64,000 nucleotides of DNA from Lumbricus rubellus (taxonomy: Eukaryota; Annelida; Clitellata; Crassiclitellata; Lumbricidae): positions 26,372,185 through 26,436,184 of the forward strand of contig OX243822.1 of NCBI GenBank assembly GCA_945859605.1. Direction: 5' to 3'. This document shows, one piece after another, positions 53,426 through 64,000 of this stretch (its first letter is position 1; every line of letters begins with the position of its first letter). A model generated the notes under the pieces. That model did not search any database. It was given only the letters and a program-made list of their open reading frames with translations, and was not told where the DNA came from. Position numbers and translations under genes: made by a program.

Positions 53426-54184
53426 TATAAGGTATTTTGTGATTGCATTTAGTATAAGAATTGTTTGTATTTAGTTTAAGCATTATACGTTCGCTAATTT
53501 TTAAGATTAATTAGCTCTCTTCAAAAGAAAGGAAGGAGGTAATGTCAGCTAATTTAATCAGTGCACGCCGATTGTCGTACAGCGACGTAAGTAGGCCAGG
53601 TGCAAATTGCCGCGCGGCGTCTGCACAGGTGATTGTCTGGACAGCACGTGACGTCTAGACGAGCGTACGTTAATTGTACAAGAAGGGAGTTGAAGTGAAG
53701 AAGGAGAGTTGCGTGTTGAGAGCCGTTGAGATAGGCTGTAAGAGTTGTTGTTGAGTTGCGATAGAGTAGACTGATGAAGATAGTAGTCGTGTAGTTGTTA
53801 TGATAACGCAAGTGTAGTCATTGTTGTGTTGTTGCTGATCGTTTTACTTTATATTGGATTTTGGAGTATAATAAGAAGAGTTAAACACGTCGTCGTTGTT
53901 GGTTAACAAAACAGTGAAAGACTGTAGATTCTTTAACCTAGCCATTTAGCTAATGAAACAGTTATCTAGGGATAGGCCTACGCTACCACGAACTTATACG
54001 AAGAAGCTTCCGAAGAGACTGAAGGTCACACGTAGAGAAGAAGAGGGAAAAGACGTGTGACAGACACCTTTAAGACGCACACTATAGTTGGTATAAATAA
54101 AACCACACCTTTCAGTCGGCAGATACTCCAGGTGTCCACGATCGGTAGCGCAAGGTTAATAACACAGCGGTTCATGGTAGCCGC

Positions 54185-54560
54185 AAACTGGCACTGCTTT
54201 CACATTGGCAGTGCCAATCCAAAGCTTGGATAAAAGAGGAGAACAATGCTAACGAACTTTTGTCAGTACTAGTCATTAGATCTAAAGGACACAACAACAT
54301 TGGGTAACATCTACTTTAACCCTTAAATGCCGGACGGTATAGGATTTCCCATACCATTTACTACCATATCGGCATTAAAGGGTTAAGGCAATAAAATCAA
54401 ATCAAATCAAATCAAATCATTTTATTTGGCAACCAAAATAATCAAGAAAACAAGAACAAATCGAATCAGGCATCAAAGAGAACAGGGTTAACAAATATAA
54501 AAAAGCAATACTTAACTAATGATGCCAAAAGTTAGAATTTGATTTAATAAGCTGTCAATA
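54185..54560. other. Dispersed-repeat mosaic
   Basis: Contains the phrase GCAGTGCCAATCCAAAGCTTGG (54205) shared with 46830, a 63-bp piggyBac-like MITE, and a reverse-strand repeat tail (AAATC)n + TTTGGCAACC at 54393-54440 that resembles 59680-59720. Confidence 0.45.
54320..54382. mobile_element. 63-bp piggyBac-like MITE
   Basis: TTAA-CCCTTAAATGCCG at the left and CGGCATTAAAGGG-TTAA at the right form 13-bp inverted ends with TTAA on both sides (54316-54319 and 54383-54386). The centre is GGACGGTATAGGATTTCCC.... Very short; no coding content. Confidence 0.65.
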
Positions 54561-54634
54561 AAGAAGAGTGCATCCCACCAGATGGTACCATGTCGAAGCA
54601 TTAAGACATTCTTTTAAGGGAGATGTTCTGATAC

Positions 54635-54840
<206 letters not shown>

Positions 54841-55261
54841 GCATAATAGACGTGCTTTGTAGGTTACTTTTAGCGCCCGTGTAGCCTATAATTGCAGGCT
54901 GTCTGTTTTGTTAGGGTGGTATTAAACTTTTGGTATAAATAAAAAAATTATTTATTTATTAATGGACACCGTTAACAGGTAGATTTAACATGCTATAAAT
55001 TAACATTAGTAGTCTAATCGATAGGTGGAACCGTAAAACAATTAAAAACGAACTTTGACGAATATCAAATGGCGAATAAATTGGTGATAAACAACGAGGA
55101 AACTCTGTACCATCGGGTAATGCTAGTCCCAAGCCCAAATAAACGAGGAGGGCGACGTCACGGTGAAATTCAAGTTCCTGTGAGTCAGTGAATTCCAGTT
55201 AGACAGTCACAATATGCAAGACATTATATTATAATGTCTTGCGTGCACATTAAAAGTTTTC
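54841..55261. other. No gene seen; 25-bp palindrome at 55217-55241
   Basis: CAAGACATTATA-T-TATAATGTCTTG is a perfect inverted repeat. At 55110-55150 is the dispersed phrase TGCTAGTCCCAAGCCC. Confidence 0.5.
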
Positions 55262-55602
55262 GAATTAATCAATCCTTTTTCAAGAGTTTATATAGCGCCT
55301 TTTCAAGTAGCCTACTCAGAGGCGCTCCCAGTCCAGCCACGTTGATACAAAAAAGTTTTAACGAGCCTGTCAAATACTGATGAGCTAAACCTATGTAGCA
55401 GGCATATCTCCAACGGGAGACTAGTCCAGACAAATGGACCTACAACTGAGAAAGTACGACGCTGCATGCACGTTGAGATTCCAACACGAGGAACCAAGCC
55501 TCCCTCCCCGCTAGATGGACAGTAGAGCGCACACAGATAGGCTGTATAATTATAGGAAGGAAAACTAAAAAAAGTCGAAAATGTTGTGAATAAGGACCCC
55601 AA
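55262..55602 (-). pseudogene. LINE C-terminus and 3' end
   Basis: The minus strand reads LVPRVGISTCMQRRTFSVVG, PFVWTSLPLEICLL and LVKTFLYQRGWTGSASE, then a 3' end with CGCTATATAAACTCTTG. This matches the C-terminal order of jockey/CR1-like LINEs. Confidence 0.7.
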
Positions 55603-56280
55603 AAGTTATAGATTCATTTCGAAGCAAAAGTCTAAAAAAGGTCATCAGAAATTTTTCTCGGGAAAGGAAGCAAATTTTGGTCGAATGACTTAAAAAGTTC
55701 CTCATAAATTTGAATTTCAGGCGCGAGAAATCGAAAAATCCATGTATTTTTTCGAAATTCTCTATCTAGCCTTTTCTAGCCTTTTTCTCGGCCCGATTTG
55801 ACCTTTTTTCAAAATTCAGAGTGGCATCCCTGACTAGAACAACAGATACTGGACAGTTACTGTAGAGCTCAAATAGATAGGCCGGAGAAATGAAAACTAA
55901 ATAAATAAATGAACACCTTTAAGACGCAGCCTCGGCGCGTTACAAGATTCAAATAAAGCCAAACCTGTGTATCATAACAGCTAAAATGCGGTGGAAGACA
56001 GTTAGCCAGCGTAGGCTGCCATTCATGTAAGCCGAAGCAGAGGCAAAGTAAGAAAATCAATGTCTTGATTCTCACACGACACTCACGATGAATGACCGAA
56101 GGAGCAATTAGACGCTCGAAAGAGCGAGAGAAAGAATAAATTATACGCAATTTGTAATTTATATAACGCCACTCACAGCATTCAGTTATGCTTCCAGTAT
56201 CTGAGCGGGACACTAGGTTTGCAAGTAAGTTACAAAATGTAGAAGGTGCATTAATTATGCAGCAAGTCCAAAAAAGAGAT
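55603..56280. other. No gene seen
   Basis: Contains ACACCTTTAAGACGCAGCC (55912), a phrase shared with the dispersed unit at 54068, 57010, 61676 and 62229. No frame supported. Confidence 0.4.
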
Positions 56281-56281
56281 C

Positions 56282-56640
56282 ATTCTTTGAAGCCAGCCAG
56301 AATGTCTTAACTACATCTTTCTTTGTCTCTGCATATGATTACCGATGGACACAGGCCAGTCCTCTCTCTCTCCCCCACCCCATCTTCTCATCAAGAGTTG
56401 TATGTGAAGCCAAAATGGCGGAAAATTTTCGTCAGTGACCGAAATTTGATCCCCTTACCTCTCTGTTGACAGTCCAACACGCTGACCACTCCCAACCGAA
56501 TTACATTTAGTTGGACAAGAAAGCAGTGAGAGTTAGGCGTGACGTAATATTATTATATTCTTTGCCATGCGCATAATGTCGCTAAACAAAAAATAAAACA
56601 GTGTTCGAGTTGGACACCTTAAAGACATATTTTACCGACG
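56282..56640 (-). repeat. tRNA-like SINE unit, copy A
   Basis: The minus strand has an A-box-like GTGGTCAGCGTGTTGGAC (56491-56474), then CAACAGAGAGG and a B-box-like GGGGATCAAATTTC (56454-56441). The flanking parts TTTTCCGCCATTTTGG and AGCGACATT..CACTGTTTT are shared with copies B-E (57240, 58855, 62960, 63640). Confidence 0.55.
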
Positions 56641-57239
56641 ATATAAACTTAGTAAATGCTTTCAATATGCAATTAATTCCTCTTCTGGCAAAGATTTTGT
56701 TCCTTTTACGCGAATAACGAGAAACATGCGTTATGGTTAATGCTAAATGAAAACGATCTCGTTATTGCAATCGTATTCTCCAAATTTCTAGAGCGCTACT
56801 CGAAAGCCGAAGAGAAGAGCACAAGCTTATTTACGAGCGCTGTGAACTCTCGACGTCTCATCACATCCAGTGAAATCTGGCGATAATTCTTTGAAGTGCA
56901 CGAGAAAAAGAAATTAGATTTGCGAACGAAATCCAGAGAAAACAAAATTACATCGTCTTGTCAACACACTTCTGGAATAAATAAAAATAAAAAAATAAAA
57001 AAATAAACAAACACCTTTAAGATGCAGTCTCTACATGTTTTTAATTGGAAGTAAAGCGTCTGATTTTTGTCGAGGGCAACGACCTCTGTTGTCATAGGCC
57101 ATCGTCAACTCTAGATCCTCCACCTCCTCCTCCTCCTGAACGATATAGCTGTGAAACAACACCTGACAAGGCATGTCAACCGAATTGTTCCATAAAGGAA
57201 TTTCATTATTACCAGTTGACGGTGACTAGAGGCTAAAGG
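56641..57239. other. No gene seen
   Basis: ACGAGCGCTGTGAACTC (56842) resembles 28846. Otherwise unrecognised. Confidence 0.35.
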
Positions 57240-57340
57240 GTCTTTAGTGGTGCAAAAGTGGCGGAACAATTATCGTCACTGAAGAGAAATTTGACCTCTT
57301 ACCTCACTGTTGTCAGTTCAACACGCTGAACACACTGAAA
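57240..57340 (-). repeat. tRNA-like SINE unit, copy B (partial)
   Basis: The minus strand reads TCAGCGTGTTGAACTGACAAC then AGTGAGGTAAGAGGTCAAATTTC-like sequence (split: AGTGAGGTAAGAGG, TCAAATTTC), the same head as copy A. Confidence 0.45.
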
Positions 57341-57389
57341 TGTACTATATAGCTACTGGAACGCTGATAGCCTATGAAAGTTCGGATTA

Positions 57390-57750
57390 TCGCTCACTAA
57401 TGGAAAGACAATGTTTCGTTAGAGAAAATAACAAAATTATCTGGGGAAAATCCCAGAATCCTCTGGGCCAAATCCCAGGATTCCTAGAGGCAAACCATAG
57501 CAAAGAATAGGCGTCACAACACTTCGCTTTAAAACACAAATTTCTCAGCAATGATGCACAACTTTTTAAAACCAGCCTAGGGTTTTTGAGTTGAGTGGCA
57601 TACAAAACAATCAACTTAACTGTATTTAGCGGCCACTGACCAGATTTCTTGAAAATTGCCTTCAAAGTTGATGAATTTAACATGGGTTTACATAGGCACA
57701 AGCACACGCTGCCCATAGAGGAAGTCGCGACTGATTCGCCGTCGGCCATG
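57390..57750 (-). pseudogene. Possible pogo/Jerky-type transposase remnant
   Basis: The minus strand contains LNSSTLKAIFKKSGQWPLN, like the conserved end (I..aFrkTGIwPlN) of pogo-type DDE transposases. The rest of the frame is not recognisable. Confidence 0.3.
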
Positions 57751-57787
57751 GACCACTATACGAAGCATTATCAATCCAGCTATATAT

Positions 57788-58786
57788 AGGGTGTCCAATA
57801 AGTTCGTGAACGATTTTGCTTGCCGATAGCAGAAAAGTTTTGCAACAAATATTAATAATGCTTATGTCATTTGAAAGAGCTTTATGTCCCGAAACCAAAA
57901 AGTGTAAAAAGTGATAGTTTTTTGCAACGAGGAAATGACGTCATCAATTTATGCGGAAGGCCTATTTTTAGCGAATTTTATGCAGTTCGCGATCGTTTTT
58001 CGTAAACAAACTTGGGGAAAATGGGGAAAATAGCAGACGTTCAGTTACGCTCAAGAGCTGCTATTCTTGATGAAGAAGGATATTCCTATTTCGTTATAGG
58101 CGATAAATTAGGATGATCGAAAGGTTGGGTAGCAAAATGGGTTGAAGGAAGCAAGCAAGGCGAGTTAGGCAATCATGCACGATGCGGTCGACCAAGGATT
58201 TTGACACAGGCTGCTATTGAAATAATCAAAAAGGCGAAATACAGACGAGGACCTGGATTGAGACAAATAAAAAAATCTCTCAAAACAGGTGGACTTACGG
58301 ACAACAAAGAAACAATCAGAAATTACATGAAAGGGGAGTTAAAGTGGAGAAGTTGGAAACGCAGAAAGGCGCCATTGCTAACAGACGCTCAGAGGAAAAA
58401 CAGTTGTTATTCGCGAGCACATAATCTGCTGTTTTGCGAGCATGGCTGAACGAAAATATTCCTAACTACATTGAAAACTGGTCTCCAAACTCTCCTGATC
58501 TCTCACCGATTGAAAATCTCTGGAGTATACTCTCAGGCAGTGTCTACAAAGATCCTGAACCAAATACTCCTGCTTAGTTAAAACCTCGTTTGCGAAAACA
58601 TGGAATTCGATATCCATTGAAACTTTGTACTACCTCTTCGAATCTTTACCCAGACGAGTGAAAGCTGTTATAGCCAGCAAAGGCAACACTATTGCCTATT
58701 AAATGGTACAATAATTATTGATTTTTGTTGTGTATATTTTTTGCAACAAGCTAGCAAAATCGTTCACGAACTTATTGGACACCCTG
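57788..58786 (+). mobile_element. Tc1-type transposon, transposase broken
   Basis: AGGGTGTCCAATAAGTTCGT at the left and ACGAACTTATTGGACACCCT at the right, next to TA repeats. The transposase ATG at 58021 gives a helix-turn-helix region (RSRAAILDEEGYSYFVIGDKL), an in-frame TGA at 58114-58116, then RCGRPRILTQAAIEIIKK and NYMKGELKWRSWKRRKAPLL. After a break at about 58400-58450 only NWSPNSPDLSPIENLW, with the last catalytic Glu region, remains. The two central Asp motifs are deleted, so it is inactive. Confidence 0.8.
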
Positions 58787-58799
58787 TAATTATACATAT

Positions 58800-59562
58800 C
58801 AATGGCTGAACACGACCATATGAATTATATTTAGTTGGATAAGAAAGAAATGAGAGGTAGGCGTGACTCAATATTCTTTGCCAGCCACAAGATGTCGCTA
58901 GCCAATAGAAAACATAGTGTTCGCCTTAGACACCTTGAAGTCGCATTGTTGCGACGCTATGTATTCAGAAGATGCGTTTCAACTTTTGAATGTAACCCTT
59001 AGCCCGAAATCAGAATTAGGCCTATTTCTTTAACGCATGTAACGCAAAGACATACATGCGTCATGGGTAAAGCTAAACGAAAACGTCAGTCAAAAGTCTG
59101 GGTGAAGGAAGAGGAGGACGTCGCTTTTGATCTTTGTTAGTATGTTGAATGCAGGACAGAGCAGAACAATTTCCGTTATAAATCCAGAATGTCGCGGTGA
59201 ATAATGCTGAAAAGCTGACGAAAAATTATGTTACCTCCAGATCGGATCAACAACGTTGGCAGATAAATGTGAATCTTCTGGCGTAGGCTTTAATGAAGAA
59301 AATCTTACAGCTAGAGAATTGTGTTTCTGAAGTTCTGAAGGGATGCCATGCCCTGAGAACGCTTAGAACCCATGGTAGCTCCAGCCACTTCTGTCGCAAG
59401 GATCCTATAGCCTATGCTGCCACAGTCTTGCGTGGTTTACCATGAGCAATGACAGAACTAAATTAGAACTAATGTTGAACCGTATGTGACCATTTGGGTT
59501 CCTACCTGCGAAGTTCCCGAGCATAGAGAAATAATATTAGTTTCCTTGCGACGTGATATTAA
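58800..59562. other. SINE unit copy C (58840-58950), otherwise no gene
   Basis: GGCGTGACTCAATATTCTTT, then GCCAGCCACAAGATGTCGCT and TAGACACCTTGAAGTCGCA, belong to the repeated SINE-associated unit. The remainder is unrecognised. Confidence 0.45.
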
Positions 59563-61066
59563 CACTCGAGTGCCCAAGGTATTTTTTGGTACACGAAGGC
59601 CCAAGGGGGGGGGGGTGTCCACGCGGACCCCAGCGTTTTCATGCTAATTTCTTGCGACGGGATTGGAATATCGTTTAACATAACATAACATAACATTTTT
59701 TATTCGGCAACCAACAACTTTACAGATACTGTAATTCTACATCATATATGTATACTTAGTTATATGTATTCCCAAATGAATTTGCAATCGACTGATGTAT
59801 TTTATATCACAATAGCACCACCTGGTGTAGAATAATAGTGTAAACATCTCGTGATAGCCTACACATTTCATGCTTGCACGCGTCATTTACCAAAGGAAGC
59901 CTATGCGTCCGGCGCGTTCGCATGCAAGCCAGTCGGGTTAGCTGCTCTCGCTTCCAGTTATCGATGGACCAGTTGCATTATGGTAGACTAAATCGTAATT
60001 ATTGTAATAGCAGTTGCTACAAGGTCAGTAATTCTAAGTTCAACAATTTATATGAATCTTTCTTTCATATAACGTCTGCTGACCATTTATATATTGGCCC
60101 GTAACCATGCGCTTGTATGAATATCAGCCGCATATATAGGCTATCTTGCTGTACCCTTGGTATATGCTGTGGTTGTAGGGTACATGGTAGGACAATACTC
60201 CCGCAAAATATACCATTCTATGCCCAAATGGTTGGTCTAGGAATACCTACATGCAAAAGCATTTCGGTACTTGTCGGTTAATTCACCGCCACACACAGAA
60301 ACCCTATATACGAAATTTTACATGCAGAAATTAATTCACCGCCACACGCAGCCTATTACCGTTTCTTTCGCAATTTCCAGTTCACACTCGCAAAAACGAA
60401 TGCTCGTCATTTCTTTGGATCAGCAATGGGCCTATACGAACAGGATAATTTGTCGGTAAGTTAGGCGTGATCCTTGTAGCCACGTGCCTTGTCGCAGTGG
60501 GATGTTTTGCCTACAGTTACGCTTAGGCTATATTAAGACATATCCATCTGTCTTGCCGTTCCCTTTAACGGTTTAAACATAGCACCGTGGGGGCATTGTT
60601 ATAGTAAGCGGGTCCCTATAAAGTTGATTAGGTTCAGGTTAGGCATCGTGAGGGTAGGCTAGGGGCAGGTTAGGCATCGTGAGGGTCGGTTAGGGTTAGG
60701 GATAGGGTTAGTTCAGTCATTCATTATCATAGGGACCCGCTTTAGCCGAAATTCTTAAGAAATTCATGGCATACATGACGGCGTCCAAGAAATAAACGCG
60801 TGCTATAAGTTAATCGGATGTCACCATTAGGCTACATTACCGTAACATTACGTCACTAAAAACTAGTGCCTAAATATATGCAGTGCGCAAATACACGGCA
60901 AACTGTGGCGGTGAACTAACCGACAAGGTAGACAGACGAAACCTGTGGCGGTGAATTAACCGACAAGTACCAGCATTTCTGCAGATCCATAGCCTTTAAA
61001 AAGTTATCCGGGAAAAGCAGGCCTGGGGTCTGGTCGGACCCCCCCCCCCCCTTGGGCACTCGAGGG
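59563..61066. mobile_element. piggyBac-like element, family 2 (CTCGAGTGCCCAAGG ends)
   Basis: TTAA (59559-59562) precedes CACTCGAGTGCCCAAGG; CCTTGGGCACTCGAGGG precedes TTAA (61067-61070). Subterminal GCGGACCCCAG (59622) and CTGGGGTCTGGTCGGACCCC (61023-61042) recall the palindrome in the 1343-3325 element. Inside are nested inverted pairs: CTTGTCGGTTAATTCACCGC (60271) with GCGGTGAATTAACCGACAAG (60948), and AAGCGGGTCCCTAT with its inverse near 60606 and 60731. No transposase. Confidence 0.65.
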
Positions 61067-61099
61067 TTAAATGTTAAACACGTCATGAGAAGCCTTTCC

Positions 61100-61299
61100 A
61101 ACCTCTAGCAAAATCCGGTAATAACTTGTGCATCAGCAGAAAGCATCCGTTTGTTCCACCAGAAAAAAATGTCGAAAACTTTATTCTGAGGGTCCTCTCT
61201 GCTGGCCATCAATGACGCTGAAATGTTCACAATTTCTTTAAAATATTTATTATGTCGCTACTGCTGCTACCGCTACCGCTACTGCTACTACAACTAATA

Positions 61300-61333
<34 letters not shown>

Positions 61334-61374
61334 TCCTCCTCCTCCTCCTCCTACTACTACTACTACTACTACTA

Positions 61375-61420
<46 letters not shown>

Positions 61421-61600
61421 CACTACTACCACTACTACCACTACCACCACTACCACCACTACCACCACCACCACCACCACCACCACCACCACCACCACCA
61501 CCACCACCACCACCACCACCACCACCACCACCACCACCACCACCACCACCACCACCACCACCACCACCACCACCACCACCACCACCACCACCATTAAAAA
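61100..61600. repeat. (CTG)n-(CTA)n-(CCA)n compound microsatellite (61255-61592)
   Basis: CTGCTG, CTCCTC, CTACTA then about 42 CCA units. All frames here (poly-Leu, Pro, Val, Gly) are by-products. Confidence 0.95.
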
Positions 61601-61820
61601 AAGTAACGAGAAGTCGACGTAATCGACTTTCCCGGCCACAAGATGTCGCTGAACAAAAGACAGTGCAGTTTGGACACCTTTAAGACGCGTACTATTATTC
61701 ATCATAAATAAACCCACGCCGTTCGGCATAATAGTCCATAAGATCCCCTTCAGTAGCGCAAGGTTGACAACACAGCGGTTCGCGGTAACCGCAAACTCTT
61801 GACAAACAACGGAAAAATTG
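61601..61820. repeat. Intact copy of the repeat that the LTR retrotransposon split
   Basis: GTCGACGTAATCGACTTTCC, GATGTCGCTGAACAAAAGAC, TTGGACACCTTTAAGACGCG and TAGCGCAAGGTTGACAACAC align with 47670-47732 joined to 54063-54180. This shows the pre-insertion site. Confidence 0.8.
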
Positions 61821-62960
61821 AGGAGCACAATTCCAAAACTCACTCAGTCCAATAATTAATCATTTTGAGTGAGTTTTGGAATTTTACTACTCAATTGCAT
61901 GCCATTGGCCGGTGTCGCATAACAGAGTTCTCCGCCCGTTTCCGGGATTCTCTTTTTTTCGAAAGAGATTCTCTCCCCGCTGGATCTGTTACAGAATAAT
62001 TCGTTCCTCGGTGAAAGGTGAAATTAAGTACAATATGCATACAGGTATGCCTTGCTTCCAAATTATCTGGCACTTTCAAATAAAAAATACATGTATGAAA
62101 TTTAGAAAATTAATTGCGGAACTGCTATTATAATTACTTCTGTGCAAAGACGTCAACGGTCATAGTAGCCATAATTATAATTATAGAATGGGATTAAGCT
62201 TTTGCAATAAATAAAAAAAACCTAGACACCTTTAAGATGCAGTCTCCACATGTTTTAAATTGAAGAAATGCGTCTGGACAATATATTTGCGTTTATGGGT
62301 GAGGTAATTAATACGACGTGAACGGCCATCAACGGCCATTTAAAAAATGGGTGATAAACAACGAAGAAATGCAGTACCATTGGGTGATGCTAGTCCGAAG
62401 TCCCAATAAATGAGGGGGGCGTCGTAATTCGTTTCGTCCTTGTTGGGATGCAGTTCAAGTTCCTGTGAGCCTGTGAATTCCATTAGACAGTCATGAATAT
62501 GTGCTGGGTGTATAGCGCCGCTATACACCCAGTAGTCACAACTCAGTTGTTCTCCCAGTGCCACACAGAAGAGATAGGTTTTGAGGAGAGACTGAGATGT
62601 GTGAACAGACATATAGAAAGAATGGAAACACGCAAAAACGAAGGAGAGCACTCCAGAGGCAAGCCCAATGGTTGCGAATGATCTAACGAATGAACGAATG
62701 ATGAAAGGACTAATGCGTGATGGAGTGAGTAAGTCTGTGAAAAATGCAGGCAATTAAGTTAGTATGTTGGTCAAAGTAAAAAAAACATTGAAAGTTAGCG
62801 AATGAGCCATGCGCAAAGCATTTTACGTGCGACTATAATTATAGGTTAAAGCTGCTCGAGTAAGCATTTCAGCGTGTCACTGGGTATGCAAATAAGTAAG
62901 TTAGAAGGCACTTTAAAGACACCGCAAGACTGTAAACAAAGAAAAGAGATAACTCACTGA
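61821..62960. other. No gene seen; two strong hairpins
   Basis: AATTCCAAAACTCACTCA (61829) pairs with its inverse at 61866-61883. CTGGGTGTATAGCG-C-CGCTATACACCCAG spans 62504-62532. Dispersed phrases recur at 62228 (ACACCTTTAAGATGCAG) and 62385. Confidence 0.55.
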
Positions 62961-63300
62961 AATCAGTCAAAATGCTTTGACGACTTCATCTTTTTTAGCC
63001 TCGGCATAATTATGATTGCGGTTGGTCAGTCCTCTCCCTACCCACCTCATCTTCTCATCGACATAGAACTATCAGTTGACTAGAGGGCTGTAAATGGGGA
63101 CAAGATGGCGGAAATTTTTCGTCACTGACTAAAATTTGATCGCCCTTTACCTCTCTGTTGACAGTCGCACACGATGACCGGCTCCAACTGAATTATATAT
63201 AGCTGGATAAAGAAAGTAGTGAAAGGTAGACGTGACTGTTCTTTACCAGCCACAGGATGTTGGTAAACAAAATATCGTATTCAGTGCCCGACTTACATAC
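62961..63300 (-). repeat. tRNA-like SINE unit, copy D
   Basis: The same order as copy A: TCATCTTCTCATCGA, AAGATGGCGGAAATTTTTCG, AAAATTTGATCG..CTTTACCTCTCTGTTGACAG (B to A box on the minus strand; pieces of one unit), GTAGACGTGAC. Confidence 0.55.
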
Positions 63301-63323
63301 CTTAAAGTCGCATCCTTGCGGAG

Positions 63324-63641
63324 CTATAAATAAAGCAAATGCGCAAAAATATGGGAATTCAGCTCTTTTATACAGTTAACCATAAAAACCGGACTTGCTT
63401 CCTTTACCCGGTTAATGTGCCGCGTAAATGTGAGTTCCTGGTCAAGGATGACTCCCAAATTCCGGACTGAAGTGGAAAAAGTGAAATGTGGATATTTCAA
63501 GGATAGGGAAACTAAATCAATTTTAGAAAGCTGCTGGGGCGTTCCAAGCCAGATAAGCTGAGTCTTATTAGGGTTAAGGCGCAGGCGTTTGAGGACATCC
63601 AGGACTGCAGGGCCAGTTATCCGGTGGCCAGTCCCTACCAT
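63324..63641 (-). pseudogene. LINE RT fragment
   Basis: The minus strand reads RLRLNPNKTQLIWLGTPQQL and FSTSVRNLGVILDQELTFTR, the post-catalytic part of a jockey/CR1-like RT, close in motif to LSLNTSKTQFIWLGTPQQL in the LINE at 39205-40680. Confidence 0.8.
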
Positions 63642-63940
63642 TTCGTTTCATCTCATCCTTTCATTGCCACCGACTGGCTGAGTTAGCTAACGGGTTGTAA
63701 GTGTACCAAGATGGCAGGACAATTTTCGTCACTTGCCTATAATTTGATCTCCTTACCTCTCTTGCTGGTAGACAAACACGCTGACAACTTCCAACTGAAT
63801 TACATTATTTTAATTGGATAAGAAAGTAGCAATCGGTAGACTTGTCGTAATATTATTCTTTGCCAGTCGCACGACGTCGCTAAGCAAAAGATAAATACTT
63901 AGACACCTTAAAGTCCAATAATTACGTCATTATAAATTCA
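63642..63940 (-). repeat. tRNA-like SINE unit, copy E
   Basis: AAGATGGCAGGACAATTTTC, ATAATTTGATCTCCTTACC, ACACGCTGACAACTTCCAAC and TTTGCCAGTCGCACGACGTC follow the order of copies A and D. Confidence 0.55.
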
Positions 63941-64000
63941 ACAAATGCGATCAATTTGTGGATTATTTGGCGTAAAACACAACAATCGGAGGGCGGGTGA

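Larger units (their letters stand above)
47733..54062 (+). mobile_element. Ty3/gypsy-type LTR retrotransposon, Gmr1-like domain order, RT-deleted
   Basis: 5' LTR 47733-48252 and 3' LTR 53543-54062 are each 520 bp and begin TGTCA and end TGACA. They differ only at G47881/T53691. A 5-bp duplication GACAC flanks the element (47728-47732, 54063-54067). The primer site TGGTGGCAGCGGTGGGAT (48255-48272) is complementary to the 3' end of tRNA-Leu. A purine tract AAAAGAAAGGAAGGAGG (53523-53539) precedes the 3' LTR. The internal order is gag, protease, integrase, start of RT, (deletion), RT thumb and RNase H. Integrase before RT is the Gmr1-type order, unlike most gypsy elements. The copy is young but needs a partner's RT to move. 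Confidence 0.92.

Overview
This is a repeat-rich animal genome window, not a bacterial or viral one. It has spliced genes, long introns, microsatellites, LINE and SINE debris, DNA transposons and LTR elements. The best pointer to the organism is an insulin-related gene at 17727-19109 (minus strand). Its A chain reads GIVCECC...C...C, with an extra cysteine matched by an extra B-chain cysteine. That four-disulfide pattern is known from molluscan insulin-related peptides, so a mollusc (or at least a lophotrochozoan) is the likely source. This is an inference from one gene.

Region by region. 0-20 kb: two arginine-type ADP-ribosyltransferase (ART) copies on the plus strand, one cut by the window edge (1-426) and one frameshifted (11852-12741). 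Each lies upstream of a minus-strand insulin A-chain exon (3925-4175 and 17727-17977). Only the second A exon has its B-chain/signal-peptide exon nearby (18890-19109). The layout fits a segmental duplication of an ART/insulin pair, later filled with piggyBac-like, mariner-like and hAT-like elements and a candidate solo LTR. 20-30 kb: a mariner MITE, a LINE fragment and a 3.4-kb inverted-repeat-bounded element (24915-28320). That element contains remnants of an uncharacterised protein and a six-unit array of about 150 bp. 30-38.4 kb: a complete four-exon claudin/PMP22-like four-TM gene on the minus strand (251 aa), with introns full of simple repeats. 39-47 kb: a 5'-truncated LINE with an uninterrupted reverse transcriptase, then minisatellites, a long (CCA)n tract and short hAT MITEs.

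47.7-54.1 kb: a full-length Ty3/gypsy-type LTR retrotransposon. Its 520-bp LTRs differ at one position, it has a GACAC target duplication, a tRNA-Leu primer site and integrase upstream of the RT/RNase H region (the Gmr1-like order). The RT core is deleted. 54-64 kb: LINE ends, repeated tRNA-like SINE units all in one orientation, a broken Tc1-like transposon and a second piggyBac-like element.

The genes do not form a pathway. The host genes are the insulin-related gene with its spare A exon, the ART pair and the claudin-like gene. Almost everything else is mobile or tandem DNA. Splice sites, frames and target-site duplications were read by eye; no database search or alignment program was run.
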